Both the position numbers and the translations under genes were made by a program. The notes beneath the pieces were generated by a model that made no database searches, was not told the DNA's origin, and was given only the letters and a program-made list of their open reading frames with translations. A DNA stretch of 64,000 bases from contig CBDDEI010000002.1 of assembly GCA_965226775.1 (NCBI GenBank), forward strand, positions 2,170,001 through 2,234,000, in the 5' to 3' direction. Each line of letters opens with the position of its first letter. The first letter of the stretch is position 1. Below, in pieces: positions 35,755 to 45,194 of the stretch. The DNA comes from CBDDEI01 sp965226775 (GTDB lineage: Bacteria > Chloroflexota > Dehalococcoidia > SHYD01).

Positions 35755-35874
35755 TTCCGTAACGCAGGTTGGCGGCTCGGAGGGCGCAGTACGCTAGCTC
35801 ATGGGAAATCGTAAGAGCACGCCCGCACCGCACCCGTTATCTAACGCTGTCCCCTGCTCAACACAAGAGGTTGA

Positions 35875-37177
35875 ATGAGCGCTGGTAAAGCGCCGCCGCG
35901 CGTGTTCTACGGCTGGATCGTGGTGGGCGCCTCGTTCCTCTCCAACATAATGGTGCTGGGCGCCGGGACCGCGAGCTTCACCGTCTTTCTGGGCCCAATG
36001 ACCAGGGCCCTAGGCTGGAGCCGGACGACCTTTACCGGCGGCGTGACTGCCCAGAGCCTCCTCAACATCGCGGCTAGGCCCGTGATAGGGATCGTGCTCG
36101 ACCGTTACGGCCCCCGTCCCTTGATGGCGGCAGGAGCGCTTATTGCGGGCGTCATGCTACTTGTTATTGAGTCAGGTCACCCAACCCTGGCAGTTCTATA
36201 TCCTGTACAGCTTCGCGGCGGCGTTCGGGCTAGGTGAGGCCGGAGACCTGGTTACGTCTGCCACCGTCTCAAAATGGTTCATCAGGATGCGTGGCCGCGC
36301 CCTAGCCATAGCGTCGACAGGGATGAACTTAGGCCAAATTATCTTCAACCCACTGTGCGCCCTGCTTATCGCAACCATTGGGTGGCGAATGACGTGGAGT
36401 GTGACCGGCCTCATGGTAGTTAGCGTCCTCTTGCCCCTCGCCTTCGTAATGCGGCGGTCTCCCGAAGACATCGGACTCCTGCCTGATGGCGCACCGCCTA
36501 AGGAACCGGCGCCAGGCAGCACAGCGACTGCACAAAACGCAGCAGAGCCAAGTTGGGGACTGCGCCAGGCCATCCGGACTCGGGCGGTATGGATACTAAT
36601 GCTCAGCTCTAATCTCTCAAGCCTCGCTTACAGCGGCATCCTCTATCATCTGGTCGCGTACTACACCGACAGCGGGCTCTCACTGCAGGCAGCAGGAGTG
36701 CTCATTGGGCTGAACCACACCTTCGCGCTCATTTCCAAGGTCCCCTGGGGCATGGTCGCCGAGCGCTTCCCGGTGCGCTACTGCATGATGTTTAGCTATT
36801 CAGGAAGAGTAGCCGGGCTACTCATTCTCCTCCTGAGTACGTCGCCTCTGCGTTTCCTTGGGTACGTGGTGGTCAGCGGCTTAATCAGCCACGGCGTCGG
36901 CAACCTGCAGTCACAGATTTGGGCCGACTACTACGGACGAGCAAATGTTGGCACTATCCGGGGCGTATTGGCGCCGATAAGCATCCTCTCAAGCATCGCC
37001 GGGCCGCTCTTCTCCGCAGCGACCTTCGACAGGACCGGCAGCTACCACGGCGCGTTCTGGGTCTTCGCTGGAACGCTGACGTTGGCGGTATGCCTGCTTT
37101 ATTTTGCTACGCCGCCCCGCAGGCAGCCGCTCGCCACTCCGGAAGCGCCGTCAACCACGACTAACCAACCTGCGTAA
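35875..37177 (+). CDS. MFS transporter, OFA/MCT-like (paralog 2), frameshifted
   Basis: Two overlapping frames give one full transporter. The first part (ATG 35875, AGAGG upstream) has RVFYGWIVVGASFLSN and LDRYGPRPLMAAGALIAG. The second continues with SQVTQPWQFYILYSFAAAFGLGEAG, KWFIRMRGRAL and QIWADYYGRANVG. The switch falls at about 36160-36170; one extra base explains it. Aligned to paralogs 1 and 3 the joined protein is colinear, about 434 residues. If the frameshift is real, the gene is dead, because only the first three helices would be made. Confidence 0.8.
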
Positions 37178-37253
37178 GCGTACACAGCGCCATCGGGTGA
37201 TGTTGCCGGAGGTTTGTATCGTAGGAGCCCTGCCTATTGGCTGGAGCAAATTT

Positions 37254-37282
37254 GGTCTGCTACGCTAAGCAGAGCGCAGACC
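37254..37282. repeat. Hairpin in the gap before the MerT-like gene
   Basis: GGTCTGC and GCAGACC flank 15 bases rich in AGC. Nothing else is evident in the 180-bp gap. Confidence 0.3.
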
Positions 37283-37358
37283 GACAGAGCAGGGCGCAAA
37301 TCGGTAACGCAGGGGGCTTCATGAATCCAAACAATCCTGCCCTGGTGTCAGCAAGCTG

Positions 37359-37724
37359 ATGAACCCTACACCTACGGCGAAGAGTGTGGTCTTACGCAGC
37401 TTAGCTATTGGCGTATTATCGGGCCTGGTAGGCATTATGTGCTGCGTGTCCCCGGTCGTGCTGGTACTGGTGGGGCTCTCCTCCGCTACGGCAGCCATCT
37501 CCCTTGGCGATACGCTGTATTACGAATACGGCTGGTACTTTCGTGGGGCGGCGATGCTTTTCGCCGGCGCGGCCGTGTACTGGCAGATGCAGCGCAAGGG
37601 GTATTGCCGCCTAGACCGGCCGCGAAGTTTTGTCACCCCGTTCGCTATCATTGGCGGGACGGCCGTAGCGGTTTACGCAGCCCTCTACTGGTTTACCACG
37701 TACCTCTCGGTAACCTTCGGCTAA
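37359..37724 (+). CDS. Small membrane protein, MerT-like
   Basis: 121 residues with three hydrophobic segments (about 14-42, 60-76, 92-115). The first contains a vicinal cysteine pair (Cys28-Cys29) in MCCVSPVVLVLVGLSSA, the arrangement of MerT, which passes Hg(II) from a periplasmic cysteine pair through the membrane to a second pair. A later KGYCRLDRP loop between helices 2 and 3 holds one more cysteine. No merA, merP or merR is nearby, so mercury transport is only a possibility. The start has no clear ribosome-binding site. No operon partner: the next genes are on the other strand. Confidence 0.6.
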   Translation: MNPTPTAKSVVLRSLAIGVLSGLVGIMCCVSPVVLVLVGLSSATAAISLGDTLYYEYGWYFRGAAMLFAGAAVYWQMQRKGYCRLDRPRSFVTPFAIIGGTAVAVYAALYWFTTYLSVTFG

Positions 37725-37837
37725 CCTTTCCTGGAGTTTTGCGGGGTATTGCTGCGTTAGCCTACCCCCGAAAGCGGCAACGATTGGTGCGCCTCTATTT
37801 CACAGCTATCGTCCATATGGAGAGGTGAGTCAATCGT

Positions 37838-37879
37838 CCTCTCCCCCTCGACGGGGGAGAGCTAGAGTGGGGGTGAGGG
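37838..37879 (+). repeat. Short intergenic repeat, copy C, in a 353-bp gap
   Basis: CTCTCCCCC, TCGA, GGGGGAGAG form a perfect hairpin followed by a GTGGGGGTGAGGG tail, as in copies A and B. The rest of the gap 37725-38077 shows no gene. Confidence 0.55.
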
Positions 37880-38077
37880 TAGTATCTGTGTTATGCGCGA
37901 CTATAGCGCTTAAGGAGCTAGAGCGCTGCTAGGCTTGGCAACCCCGCTCAGGATAAAGGGCGACACTAGCCGATAGCTATCCCCTCAAGGGTTCGCAGAA
38001 CGTCGAAGGATATAAAGCTAGCGTGCCTGGCGTTGAACCGGGACTAGCGGACCAAAGCTTGTCTGACCCTACGTTCC

Positions 38078-39007
38078 CTAACGACCCCGCAGCCTCGGAT
38101 CCAGGGAATCTCTGATAGCGTCGCCAAGGAAGTTAAAGCACAACACCGTGAGGCTCAGTGCAAAGGCCGGGACGATCAGGAGCCACGGCCCTCGCATCAT
38201 GTACTGACGGCCTTGAATAGTGAGCATTCCACCCCAGGTTGCTATAGGCGGCGGGAATGCAACGCCAAGAAAACTCAGCGTAGACTCTGCTACGATAGCC
38301 GCGCCGATGCTGGTTGAGAAGATGATAAGCGTCGCGGCCATCACGTTTGGCATTATGTGCTGAATAAGGATGCGGGACTCTCGTGCGCCAATCACCCGGG
38401 CCGCGTCTATGTACGCTTCCTGGACAACAGAAAGCGTGTTTCCCCGGATGATGCGGTTTGCTCTGGGTATTTGGCCTATGCCTATGGCGAAGGGGATAAC
38501 CCAGTTGGCTGAGCCGAGCACGGCAATAAGCAGCATAGCGAAGATCAGCGTTGGTATGCTTTGTTTAGCGTCCATGACCCTCTGGAGAACCATGTCCAGC
38601 CGGCCGCCTCTAAGGCCGCTAAACATGCCCAGGAACAGCCCGCCAATGGTGCCGACCGACACTGCTGCGACTCCAACCGCCAGGGAAATGCGCGCCCCAT
38701 GCACAACTCTACTTAAGACATCTCGCCCCAGTCCATCGGTGCCGAACCAGTAGATAAACCCATCCTCTCTAACCGTGCCGGGTGTGCTCAGGCGGTCGGT
38801 CATTATCTGAACTTTTGGGTCTGCCGTGGCCACCAGATCGGCAAAGACGGCGGTGAATACAATCAGGAGGAGGACAGTAGCGCTTGCGGCGCCAATGGGT
38901 TGTTTACGTGCAAATCTAAGCAAGCCAGCCACCACGCCCTCTCGTGGACGCATCGCATGCTGGGCCATGGCTTCTATCGTTGCACTGCTAATTGCTCCGT
39001 GCTGCAT
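38078..39007 (-). CDS. ABC transporter permease, DppC/OppC type
   Basis: 309 residues, an N-terminal membrane helix followed by a BPD_transp_1 domain. The EAA loop is present as YIDAARVIGARESRILIQHIMPN (about 217-239). GTDGLGRDVLSRVVHGARISLAVG is the hallmark DppC/OppC segment before helix 2. It moves oligopeptides, opines or nickel complexes together with a DppB-type partner, found directly upstream with a 38-bp gap. No DppD/DppF ATPase follows; the next gene downstream is on the other strand, so the ATPases must be encoded elsewhere. Confidence 0.9.
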   Translation of the reverse strand: MQHGAISSATIEAMAQHAMRPREGVVAGLLRFARKQPIGAASATVLLLIVFTAVFADLVATADPKVQIMTDRLSTPGTVREDGFIYWFGTDGLGRDVLSRVVHGARISLAVGVAAVSVGTIGGLFLGMFSGLRGGRLDMVLQRVMDAKQSIPTLIFAMLLIAVLGSANWVIPFAIGIGQIPRANRIIRGNTLSVVQEAYIDAARVIGARESRILIQHIMPNVMAATLIIFSTSIGAAIVAESTLSFLGVAFPPPIATWGGMLTIQGRQYMMRGPWLLIVPAFALSLTVLCFNFLGDAIRDSLDPRLRGR

Positions 39008-39045
39008 GGCGTGTTGCCCCTCTCTTCTAATGCCTCAGGCACACA

Positions 39046-40002
39046 CTACTGGTAGCGGATGCGCGGATCTAGCCACGCATAGCTAATGTCTACTATAAGG
39101 TTAAACACCAAGAAAATGAGGAGGAAGTACAGGACGTTGGCCTGCAATTGGGGAAAATCCCCTGTCTGGATTGTGTACAGGGTTAACCGGCCTAGTCCGG
39201 GCAGAGAGAAGATCTGCTCAATGACTACAGCGCCGCCCAATGAGGCGCTGACCTGTACTCCCAGGATAGTGACTACCGGAATCAGCGCGTTCTTCAACGC
39301 GTGGCGGCTTACCACGACCTGTTCCTCTAAACCTTTGGCGCGAGCCGTCCGCACATAATCCATGCGCAGCACTTCCAGCATCGTAGAGCGCAGCATACGA
39401 ATCTGAGTCGCAGATATCGAAGCGCTCAAAGCAATAACCGGCAGTACCATAATGAGGGCGTGTTGTTGCAAGTCCTGGAAGGGCGACATGTAGCGAATCG
39501 GCGGCGACCAACCCCAGACAACGGCTGGCGTCAGAAGCAGTGCAGTGGCCACCACAAAACCTGGTACGGAGAGCCCCAGCACTGCGTAAAAGCGGGTGGC
39601 GAAGTCCGCTTTGCTGTTTTGATAGATTGCTCCCACGATGCCTAGCGGAACTCCAATAAAAACGGAGAGCGCCAAGTTGATAAGAGTGAGTTCCAGACTA
39701 ACAGGGAGGGATTGGGCAATTTCCTCCATGACTGGCTTGCCTGAGCTCCAAGAGGTGCCCATGTCTGCCCGTACCGCTCCCCACATCCACAGCGCGTATT
39801 GGATGTAAACAGGCTTATCTAAACCAAACTCGGCGCGAAGAGCGGCCAGTACTACTGGATCATCCGCGCCTGGGGTTTCGTCGATAGTCGCCTCGATAAA
39901 GTCGACAGGCGCGAGGAGGCGTAAGGTGAAAAAGACTATTGCCGAGGCGATAAAAATTGTTGGGATAAGAGCGAGCATCCGGCGCAAAATATAACTCGTC
40001 AT
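39046..40002 (-). CDS. ABC transporter permease, DppB/OppB type
   Basis: 318 residues, six membrane segments. The N-terminus SYILRRMLALIPTIFIASAIVF is typical of DppB, and the EAA loop is YVRTARAKGLEEQVVVSRHALKNALIPVVT. TAGGAGC lies seven bases before the ATG. It forms the pore with the DppC-type protein downstream. The pair is divergently arranged from a solute-binding protein gene (40388), with a 385-bp shared control region between them. Substrate specificity is set mainly by the binding protein and is unknown. Confidence 0.9.
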   Translation of the reverse strand: MTSYILRRMLALIPTIFIASAIVFFTLRLLAPVDFIEATIDETPGADDPVVLAALRAEFGLDKPVYIQYALWMWGAVRADMGTSWSSGKPVMEEIAQSLPVSLELTLINLALSVFIGVPLGIVGAIYQNSKADFATRFYAVLGLSVPGFVVATALLLTPAVVWGWSPPIRYMSPFQDLQQHALIMVLPVIALSASISATQIRMLRSTMLEVLRMDYVRTARAKGLEEQVVVSRHALKNALIPVVTILGVQVSASLGGAVVIEQIFSLPGLGRLTLYTIQTGDFPQLQANVLYFLLIFLVFNLIVDISYAWLDPRIRYQ

Positions 40003-40066
40003 AGATTGCTCCTACGGGCGATCCGCTTCCATTCTTGGGCACTTGATACGATTACATATGCCGCTG

Positions 40067-40097
40067 AGTATAGCGCAACGCGGTTGTCTTCTGTCAA
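40067..40097 (-). promoter_or_regulatory. Promoter of the dppB-dppC-like operon
   Basis: On the minus strand TTGACA (40097-40092) and TATACT (40072-40067) are 19 bases apart, slightly long. The divergent gap 40003-40387 otherwise shows no gene and no recognisable operator. Confidence 0.4.
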
Positions 40098-40387
40098 CTG
40101 TTACGATTACACCCAGCGAACCATGACGGGAAACCATCTTTCCAGACATCTGAGCAGAAGCTGACGTGCTAACTAAGATGATGAACCACAGCCTCACCCA
40201 GTTGGTCTTCTTCCCGCATAGTGATGAGTTGGTGCGTTGCTACCACAACAATACGCTACCATCCGATTTGCCCTCGCTTCTTGATCACCAAATACTCATG
40301 TATTACTCACTAAGGCGTCACCTTAATGCACTAGGCTCGCTATACGATATGTAAAGTACTCGAGCTTAGCTTTAAGGAGGAAATGTC

Positions 40388-42220
40388 GTGGTAGCAACGA
40401 ATCGTGAGGTGCCTTCGAGTATCAGACAGGCCCTGGTGATGGTTGCAGTCGCAGGTCTGCTTACCATAGCTTGTGCACAAGCGCAGGCCCCGCCGGTAGC
40501 ACAACCAGCAGAGCAAGCAAAACCAGTACAGCAAACCGAGCAAGCAAAGCCAGAACAGAAAGCAGAACCAGCACCGCAAGCAACAGCAGCACCGCAAGCC
40601 CCGAAAGCAAAGCCGGATGCGGGGGTAAGTACCGTAGGTCAGGTACAGGCCAAGGCCGCGGAAGAAAAATTTGAAGAGCTTGCGGACCAGTGCGCGCCGG
40701 GCAAGGAACACTGGTCGGACCCCGGACCGCCGATCAGAGGTGGGACTTTAAACGTAGGATCTGCACCACGACACCTTGATCCTAGTGTTGCCTCGGCGCA
40801 ATTCAAGAGCCCAATGAGAATGTATGAGTGGCTAGTAAAGCAACGCATGTGCTTTGGAAGCGACACTGCGGTTGTACCGTCTCTCGCAAAATCTTGGGAA
40901 ATCTCCCCAGATGGCCAGACTTGGACGTTCAAGTTGCATGAAAACGTCAAATGGCACAACCTTCCGCCGGTAAACGGCCGGGCCTTCACGTCTGCTGACG
41001 TTGGCTGGACCCTGGATTACTACGCGGAGGCCTCGCCACAACGGCGATTTTATAGTGGCGTTACCCACTCCGAACCCGATCCTTACACGGTAGTTCTCAA
41101 GCTTTCCAAGCCAACCGCCGACTTTGCGCTCATGCTCGCAGATGACTCGAACGCAGTGCTCCCGCACGAGATCAAGAAGGAGCACGGCGATTACAAGCAG
41201 ATTGCTGTCGGGACAGGAGCGTGGCAACTAAAGGAATACCAGGCAAGGCAATACATCACCTGGGAGCGGAACCCTAACTACTACATCATGGGAGCCGACG
41301 GAAAACCGCTTCCCTACATGGACGAGATCCGGGGCGTTGACCTGCCGGATTCAGCCGCCACCTTTGCAGCCCTCCGCACGGGTCAGCAAGATCATAACCG
41401 TGGGACGAGCTTCCGCCCGCCGGAAGCGGCTGAATTGCAGGCAGCAATCCCCAACGGGAAACTAGTCCCAATTCCTGCCCTCACCGTCTTTGGCATTTGG
41501 TTTAACCACAATAAGGCACCCTGGAACGATGTTCGGGTACGCAGAGCCATCTCTATGGGTTTCAACCGTGACGAAACTATCGCCAGTGACGATGGAGGCT
41601 CCATTTATTCAGGGTTCATGGCTGTAGCTTTGGGTGATTTCTCTTGGTCAGAGGAGAAGATAAAGGAGAAGTTCAAGTATGACCTGGCGGGCTCCAAGAA
41701 GCTTTTGGCCGAAGCCGGTTTTGCCCTGAAAGAACCAGTAAAGATAGCTACCGGACGCGGCTCTACCTATGGTACGCACCTGGAAGTGGCCGGCAGTCAA
41801 TTCGACAAGATGGGTATTCCTAACGAGCTGGTGTTGGCTCCTGGTGGCAAGACCGCAGCTGGTTCGGTTATCCGCAGCTTTGAGTTTGATCTCGCTTATG
41901 GCCCCCCAGGCGCCTGCAAGTTCCCCACTTGCTGGGCACAGGAGCTCATCGCCTCTGGTCCTGGAAACATCACCCAGTTGATTGATCCCAAGCTGGATGC
42001 AATGGCTGAAGCTCAGTCCAGAGAACTTGACCCAGTCAAGCGGATAGAGCTGGTCCACGCGGTGCAAGATTACGAATATGAGATCATGCCCTTTGTACCT
42101 CTGGTAGTACGGCTTTATCAGACGTGGGAGGGGTGCCGGGTCAAGAACATGAGGCCACACCACGGTTTGAACACTATTTGGGGTGTCCAACATGCTTGGC
42201 TTGACGACAAGGATTGTTAG
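40388..42220 (+). CDS. ABC transporter solute-binding lipoprotein (SBP family 5)
   Basis: 610 residues, GTG start with AAGGAGG seven bases upstream. The signal peptide ends at lipobox LTIAC (Cys about 29). A Pro/Gln/Ala/Lys-rich linker follows (about residues 31-80: repeated AEQAKP, EQAKPEQK). The SBP_bac_5 domain begins at GGTLNVGSAPRHLDPSVASA and has LAKSWEISPDGQTWTFKLHENVKWHN plus RRAISMGFNRDETI. It binds a peptide or similar solute outside the cell and hands it to the divergently encoded permeases. A perfect 16-bp stem terminator follows. The linker length is unusual. Confidence 0.9.
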   Translation: MVATNREVPSSIRQALVMVAVAGLLTIACAQAQAPPVAQPAEQAKPVQQTEQAKPEQKAEPAPQATAAPQAPKAKPDAGVSTVGQVQAKAAEEKFEELADQCAPGKEHWSDPGPPIRGGTLNVGSAPRHLDPSVASAQFKSPMRMYEWLVKQRMCFGSDTAVVPSLAKSWEISPDGQTWTFKLHENVKWHNLPPVNGRAFTSADVGWTLDYYAEASPQRRFYSGVTHSEPDPYTVVLKLSKPTADFALMLADDSNAVLPHEIKKEHGDYKQIAVGTGAWQLKEYQARQYITWERNPNYYIMGADGKPLPYMDEIRGVDLPDSAATFAALRTGQQDHNRGTSFRPPEAAELQAAIPNGKLVPIPALTVFGIWFNHNKAPWNDVRVRRAISMGFNRDETIASDDGGSIYSGFMAVALGDFSWSEEKIKEKFKYDLAGSKKLLAEAGFALKEPVKIATGRGSTYGTHLEVAGSQFDKMGIPNELVLAPGGKTAAGSVIRSFEFDLAYGPPGACKFPTCWAQELIASGPGNITQLIDPKLDAMAEAQSRELDPVKRIELVHAVQDYEYEIMPFVPLVVRLYQTWEGCRVKNMRPHHGLNTIWGVQHAWLDDKDC

Positions 42221-42248
42221 CCGACATTAGCAAGCGCCGCAGATTAAC

Positions 42249-42284
42249 GAACGCAGGTGGCCGGTTAACCGGCCACCTGCGTTC
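42249..42284 (+). terminator. Terminator after the binding-protein gene
   Basis: GAACGCAGGTGGCCGG pairs perfectly with its complement around TTAA; AATTTAT follows. Confidence 0.85.
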
Positions 42285-42448
42285 AATTTATCCTCTCCGA
42301 GAACCATTCATAGTAGGGATAATCGGAACGTCATCTTGCCAATGTTGCGATAGTTGACAAACAGAACTAAAATCAACTCAAGTTTAGTGTAAAGTGACCG
42401 TTTTGGTCGGAAATAGCCGGCATCGGGCTTTAGCCAAGGAGGAAAGGT

Positions 42449-43843
42449 ATGGTTACGCTCACCCGTACGATTGACCGTCCGCTTCGCGAACTCTTCGATC
42501 CCGTTAAAGGCACAATAGATCGGGAGATCTATATCAATGCGGCCATCTACCAGCAGGAACTGGAGCAGATCTGGGGCCGGTGCTGGATCCTCCTCGGACA
42601 TGAGAGCATGGTCCCCAACCCGGGCGACTTTGTGGTCTGCCGGATGGGTGAAGAAGAAGTCATCATGGTGCGGGACCGCAAGGATAAGAAAGTCCACGCC
42701 TTCCTCAACTCCTGCCGCCACAAGGGGATGAAGGTCTGCCGCTACGACGACGGCAACACCCTGGTGTTCACCTGCCCCTTCCACGGCTGGAGCTATGACA
42801 CCGACGGCCGCTTGGTGGGCGTAGCCTACTATGCCGACGCCTACAACGGCGAGCTGGACAAGAGCCAGTGGGGCCTCCACGAGGTCGCGCAGCTCTGCAA
42901 CTTCTACGGTTCCATCTGGGCTACCTGGGATGCCAAAGCGCCCTCCTTTGAGGACTACCTTGGGCCGTTCGCTCCTAGTCTGCGCCACGTTATGCAGAGC
43001 ACAGACGGCGAAGACAATGGGGTGGAAGTCTTTACGCCCGTCATCAAGTGGCGGCTTCCCACCAACTGGAAGTTCCCCGCCTTCAGCTCGTCAACTGACC
43101 CAACCCACGGCGCTATGACGCACCGTTCCGTAGACGTAGCTGCTATCGGACCGCAGGGCGACGTGGAGGGCGGCAAGCGCAGCCCGCTGCGTAATCCCTT
43201 CCCCAAGAAGAACTACACCATCGGCCACCACAACCTGGGCCACGGCGGCGGCTACACCTACTACGAGCAGGCCGGCACGCCGGATTACAAGGACACCTGG
43301 GTAGAGCCGGGCGTAGACGAGTACTTTAGAGAGACGGCAGCGAAGAAGGCCGAGGTGTACAAAGACACCATTATGCCGGGCCATGCCCACGGCGGCGGTC
43401 ACTTCTGCGTCTGGCCCAGCTTCATCATCGACCACTGGCGCATTCGCCCGTGGCACCCTCAAGGGATCGGCATGGTGGAGCGGCATAGCATGTACGCGGT
43501 GGATAAGAATGCGCCGCAGCATGTGAAAGACGCCATGCGCCACTACGTGATGCGCTACAACGGCCCCACGGGCGTCACCGAATCCGACGACATGGAAAAT
43601 TGGAACTACGCCTTCCCGGCAAGTATGGGCATGATGGCTAAGAAGCTGCCCTACAACTTTGAGATGGGCCTACGGCGAGGTACCACGGACAAAGAACGCA
43701 TGCCCGGCACCACCTTTGACTACCGGCTTTCTGAAGAGTCGGGCCGAGCGCGGTTCAGCCGCTGGCTGGCCTTCATGGAGGCCAAGAGCTGGGACGACCT
43801 GTATCCCGTCAACAAGACTGCCGATCACAACATCTGGCGCTAG
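42449..43843 (+). CDS. Rieske aromatic-ring-hydroxylating oxygenase, alpha subunit
   Basis: 464 residues; AAGGAGG precedes the ATG. The Rieske [2Fe-2S] motif is intact: Cys89-x-His91 and Cys109-x2-His112. The catalytic iron site aligns with naphthalene dioxygenase at Asp217, His220 and His225, but the usual Glu-Asn-Phe before the aspartate is replaced by FSSST. ESDDMENW near the end fits the multicomponent alpha-subunit group and may hold the third ligand. The enzyme should add O2 to an aromatic or related substrate, needing a reductase and ferredoxin that are not nearby, and no beta subunit follows. A hairpin terminator ends the unit. Confidence 0.85.
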   Translation: MVTLTRTIDRPLRELFDPVKGTIDREIYINAAIYQQELEQIWGRCWILLGHESMVPNPGDFVVCRMGEEEVIMVRDRKDKKVHAFLNSCRHKGMKVCRYDDGNTLVFTCPFHGWSYDTDGRLVGVAYYADAYNGELDKSQWGLHEVAQLCNFYGSIWATWDAKAPSFEDYLGPFAPSLRHVMQSTDGEDNGVEVFTPVIKWRLPTNWKFPAFSSSTDPTHGAMTHRSVDVAAIGPQGDVEGGKRSPLRNPFPKKNYTIGHHNLGHGGGYTYYEQAGTPDYKDTWVEPGVDEYFRETAAKKAEVYKDTIMPGHAHGGGHFCVWPSFIIDHWRIRPWHPQGIGMVERHSMYAVDKNAPQHVKDAMRHYVMRYNGPTGVTESDDMENWNYAFPASMGMMAKKLPYNFEMGLRRGTTDKERMPGTTFDYRLSEESGRARFSRWLAFMEAKSWDDLYPVNKTADHNIWR

Positions 43844-43861
43844 TAGTCATACGGCACTGAA

Positions 43862-43895
43862 GAAGGTGGGCTGCTTTGTAAGGCAGCCCACCTTC
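43862..43895 (+). terminator. Terminator after the Rieske oxygenase gene
   Basis: GAAGGTGGGCTGC and GCAGCCCACCTTC pair perfectly around eight bases. The rest of the 318-bp gap to 44161 holds only tRNA-Gln. Confidence 0.7.
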
Positions 43896-44026
43896 GCGCT
43901 GAAGTGATCCCAGCTTAAGCGCCGTCAAGTTTCACCAGTCGTCACTCTGCCGCGAAAACACCCCGCTCGCTCTGAACAGGGTGCTACTTGTTGCTGCCTA
44001 ATGCGACCTGTATTACGACAATGTAA

Positions 44027-44100
44027 TGGCTGGCGAGCCTGGATTCGAACCAGGGCTAGAGGATCCAAAGTCCCCCGTGCTACCGCTACACAACTCGCCA
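44027..44100 (-). tRNA. tRNA-Gln (anticodon TTG)
   Basis: Read on the minus strand: acceptor TGGCGAG/CTCGCCA, anticodon loop CTTTGGA (anticodon TTG, plus-strand CAA at 44066-44068), T-arm with GGTTCGAATCC, discriminator G and encoded CCA. It reads CAA (and CAG by wobble). Confidence 0.95.
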
Positions 44101-44161
44101 GCGGAACAAACGCGTCACATTCTCCAACCTAGCATCGCATAGGTAGGCGCTCTCCTACAAG

Positions 44162-45133
44162 TTATGGATAAGGATCGGAATCAGGGATGCCTTCGGCCAG
44201 AGATGCACTGCTCTCCTCCCGCCGCAGCTGCACTTTAGCGTCCCGCTGCACAGGCTCAAGCAGCACGTTAATCTCCGCGCCAATCAAGAGGACCACGCTC
44301 ACCAGGTAGAGCCACAGCATAAAGACGATGATGGTGCTAAAGCTGCCGTAGGTCGCATCGTAGTTTGTGAAGCTAGAAAGATAGACGCTGAAGCCGATAG
44401 TCAGGACCGCCCAGCCCACAGTGGCAAAGGCGCTCCCAGGCAACGACCACCAATACTTGTGGCTGACATTAGGCAGCACAAAATAGAGGACGGAAAGCCC
44501 CAAGAAGAGCAGCAGCATCAGCACCGGCCAACGCGCCACTGTGAACAAAAGCGCAAAACCCTGCTCCAAACCCACCACCGCTGTCAGAGCATCCACGATT
44601 ACCCGTCCCAACGCGCCGACGATGAAGAAGGCCAGCCCTATGGGCAGCAGCAGGATTATCGCCAACATCGCGAGAAGCTGTCTTTGCCAGAATGGCCTGG
44701 ACTGCTCGACGTCATAGGCGCGATTCAGCCCCTTAATCAGGGTGCCAACGCCCCCGGATGCGCCCCACACCGTGCCGATGATACCAATGGCTAAGAACGC
44801 CGGTGACCGCTCGCCCAGCAGTCCCCGCAAGTAGCCTTCGACTAATGCGTAGATCTCGCCGGGGAGCAGCGGCTGAATCTGGCCCAGTAACCATGAGAAG
44901 AGATCATCAAAGCCCAAGGCTTTTCCTACAAAGCCCAGGCCCGCCGTCAAGAAAAGAAGCATTGGGAAGAGGGCAAAGAGGAAGCGGTAGGCCATCTCCG
45001 CAGCCATGCCCATGATGTCATCGTCGCCAATCTCATGGGCAAGGACGAACAGAAACGCGCCCATGTGAGTGCCGGTAGCCTGCCCATGAAGCTCCTGCTG
45101 GCGGGCTTGCAGCTTTGTGACTCTCGTCCTCAC
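44162..45133 (-). CDS. YihY/BrkB family membrane protein
   Basis: 323 residues with six or so membrane segments. The family pattern is clear: DDDIMGMAAEMAYRFLFALFPMLLFLTAGLGFVG near the start, then WGASGGVGTLIKGLNRAYDVEQSRPFWQRQLLAM in the middle and SFTNYDATYGSFSTIIVFMLWLYLVSVVLLIGAEIN near the end. Members were once thought to be RNase BN and are now regarded as transporters or envelope proteins of unknown function. The GTG start has GGGAG upstream; an ATG at 45064 is an alternative. The gene ends near tRNA-Gln on the same strand. Confidence 0.88.
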   Translation of the reverse strand: MRTRVTKLQARQQELHGQATGTHMGAFLFVLAHEIGDDDIMGMAAEMAYRFLFALFPMLLFLTAGLGFVGKALGFDDLFSWLLGQIQPLLPGEIYALVEGYLRGLLGERSPAFLAIGIIGTVWGASGGVGTLIKGLNRAYDVEQSRPFWQRQLLAMLAIILLLPIGLAFFIVGALGRVIVDALTAVVGLEQGFALLFTVARWPVLMLLLFLGLSVLYFVLPNVSHKYWWSLPGSAFATVGWAVLTIGFSVYLSSFTNYDATYGSFSTIIVFMLWLYLVSVVLLIGAEINVLLEPVQRDAKVQLRREESSASLAEGIPDSDPYP

Positions 45134-45194
45134 CCAGCTACTCCCGCTTGTAAGCTGCTGATGTGCCTCCTGTGCATATGAGTGCGGGCCGGGC

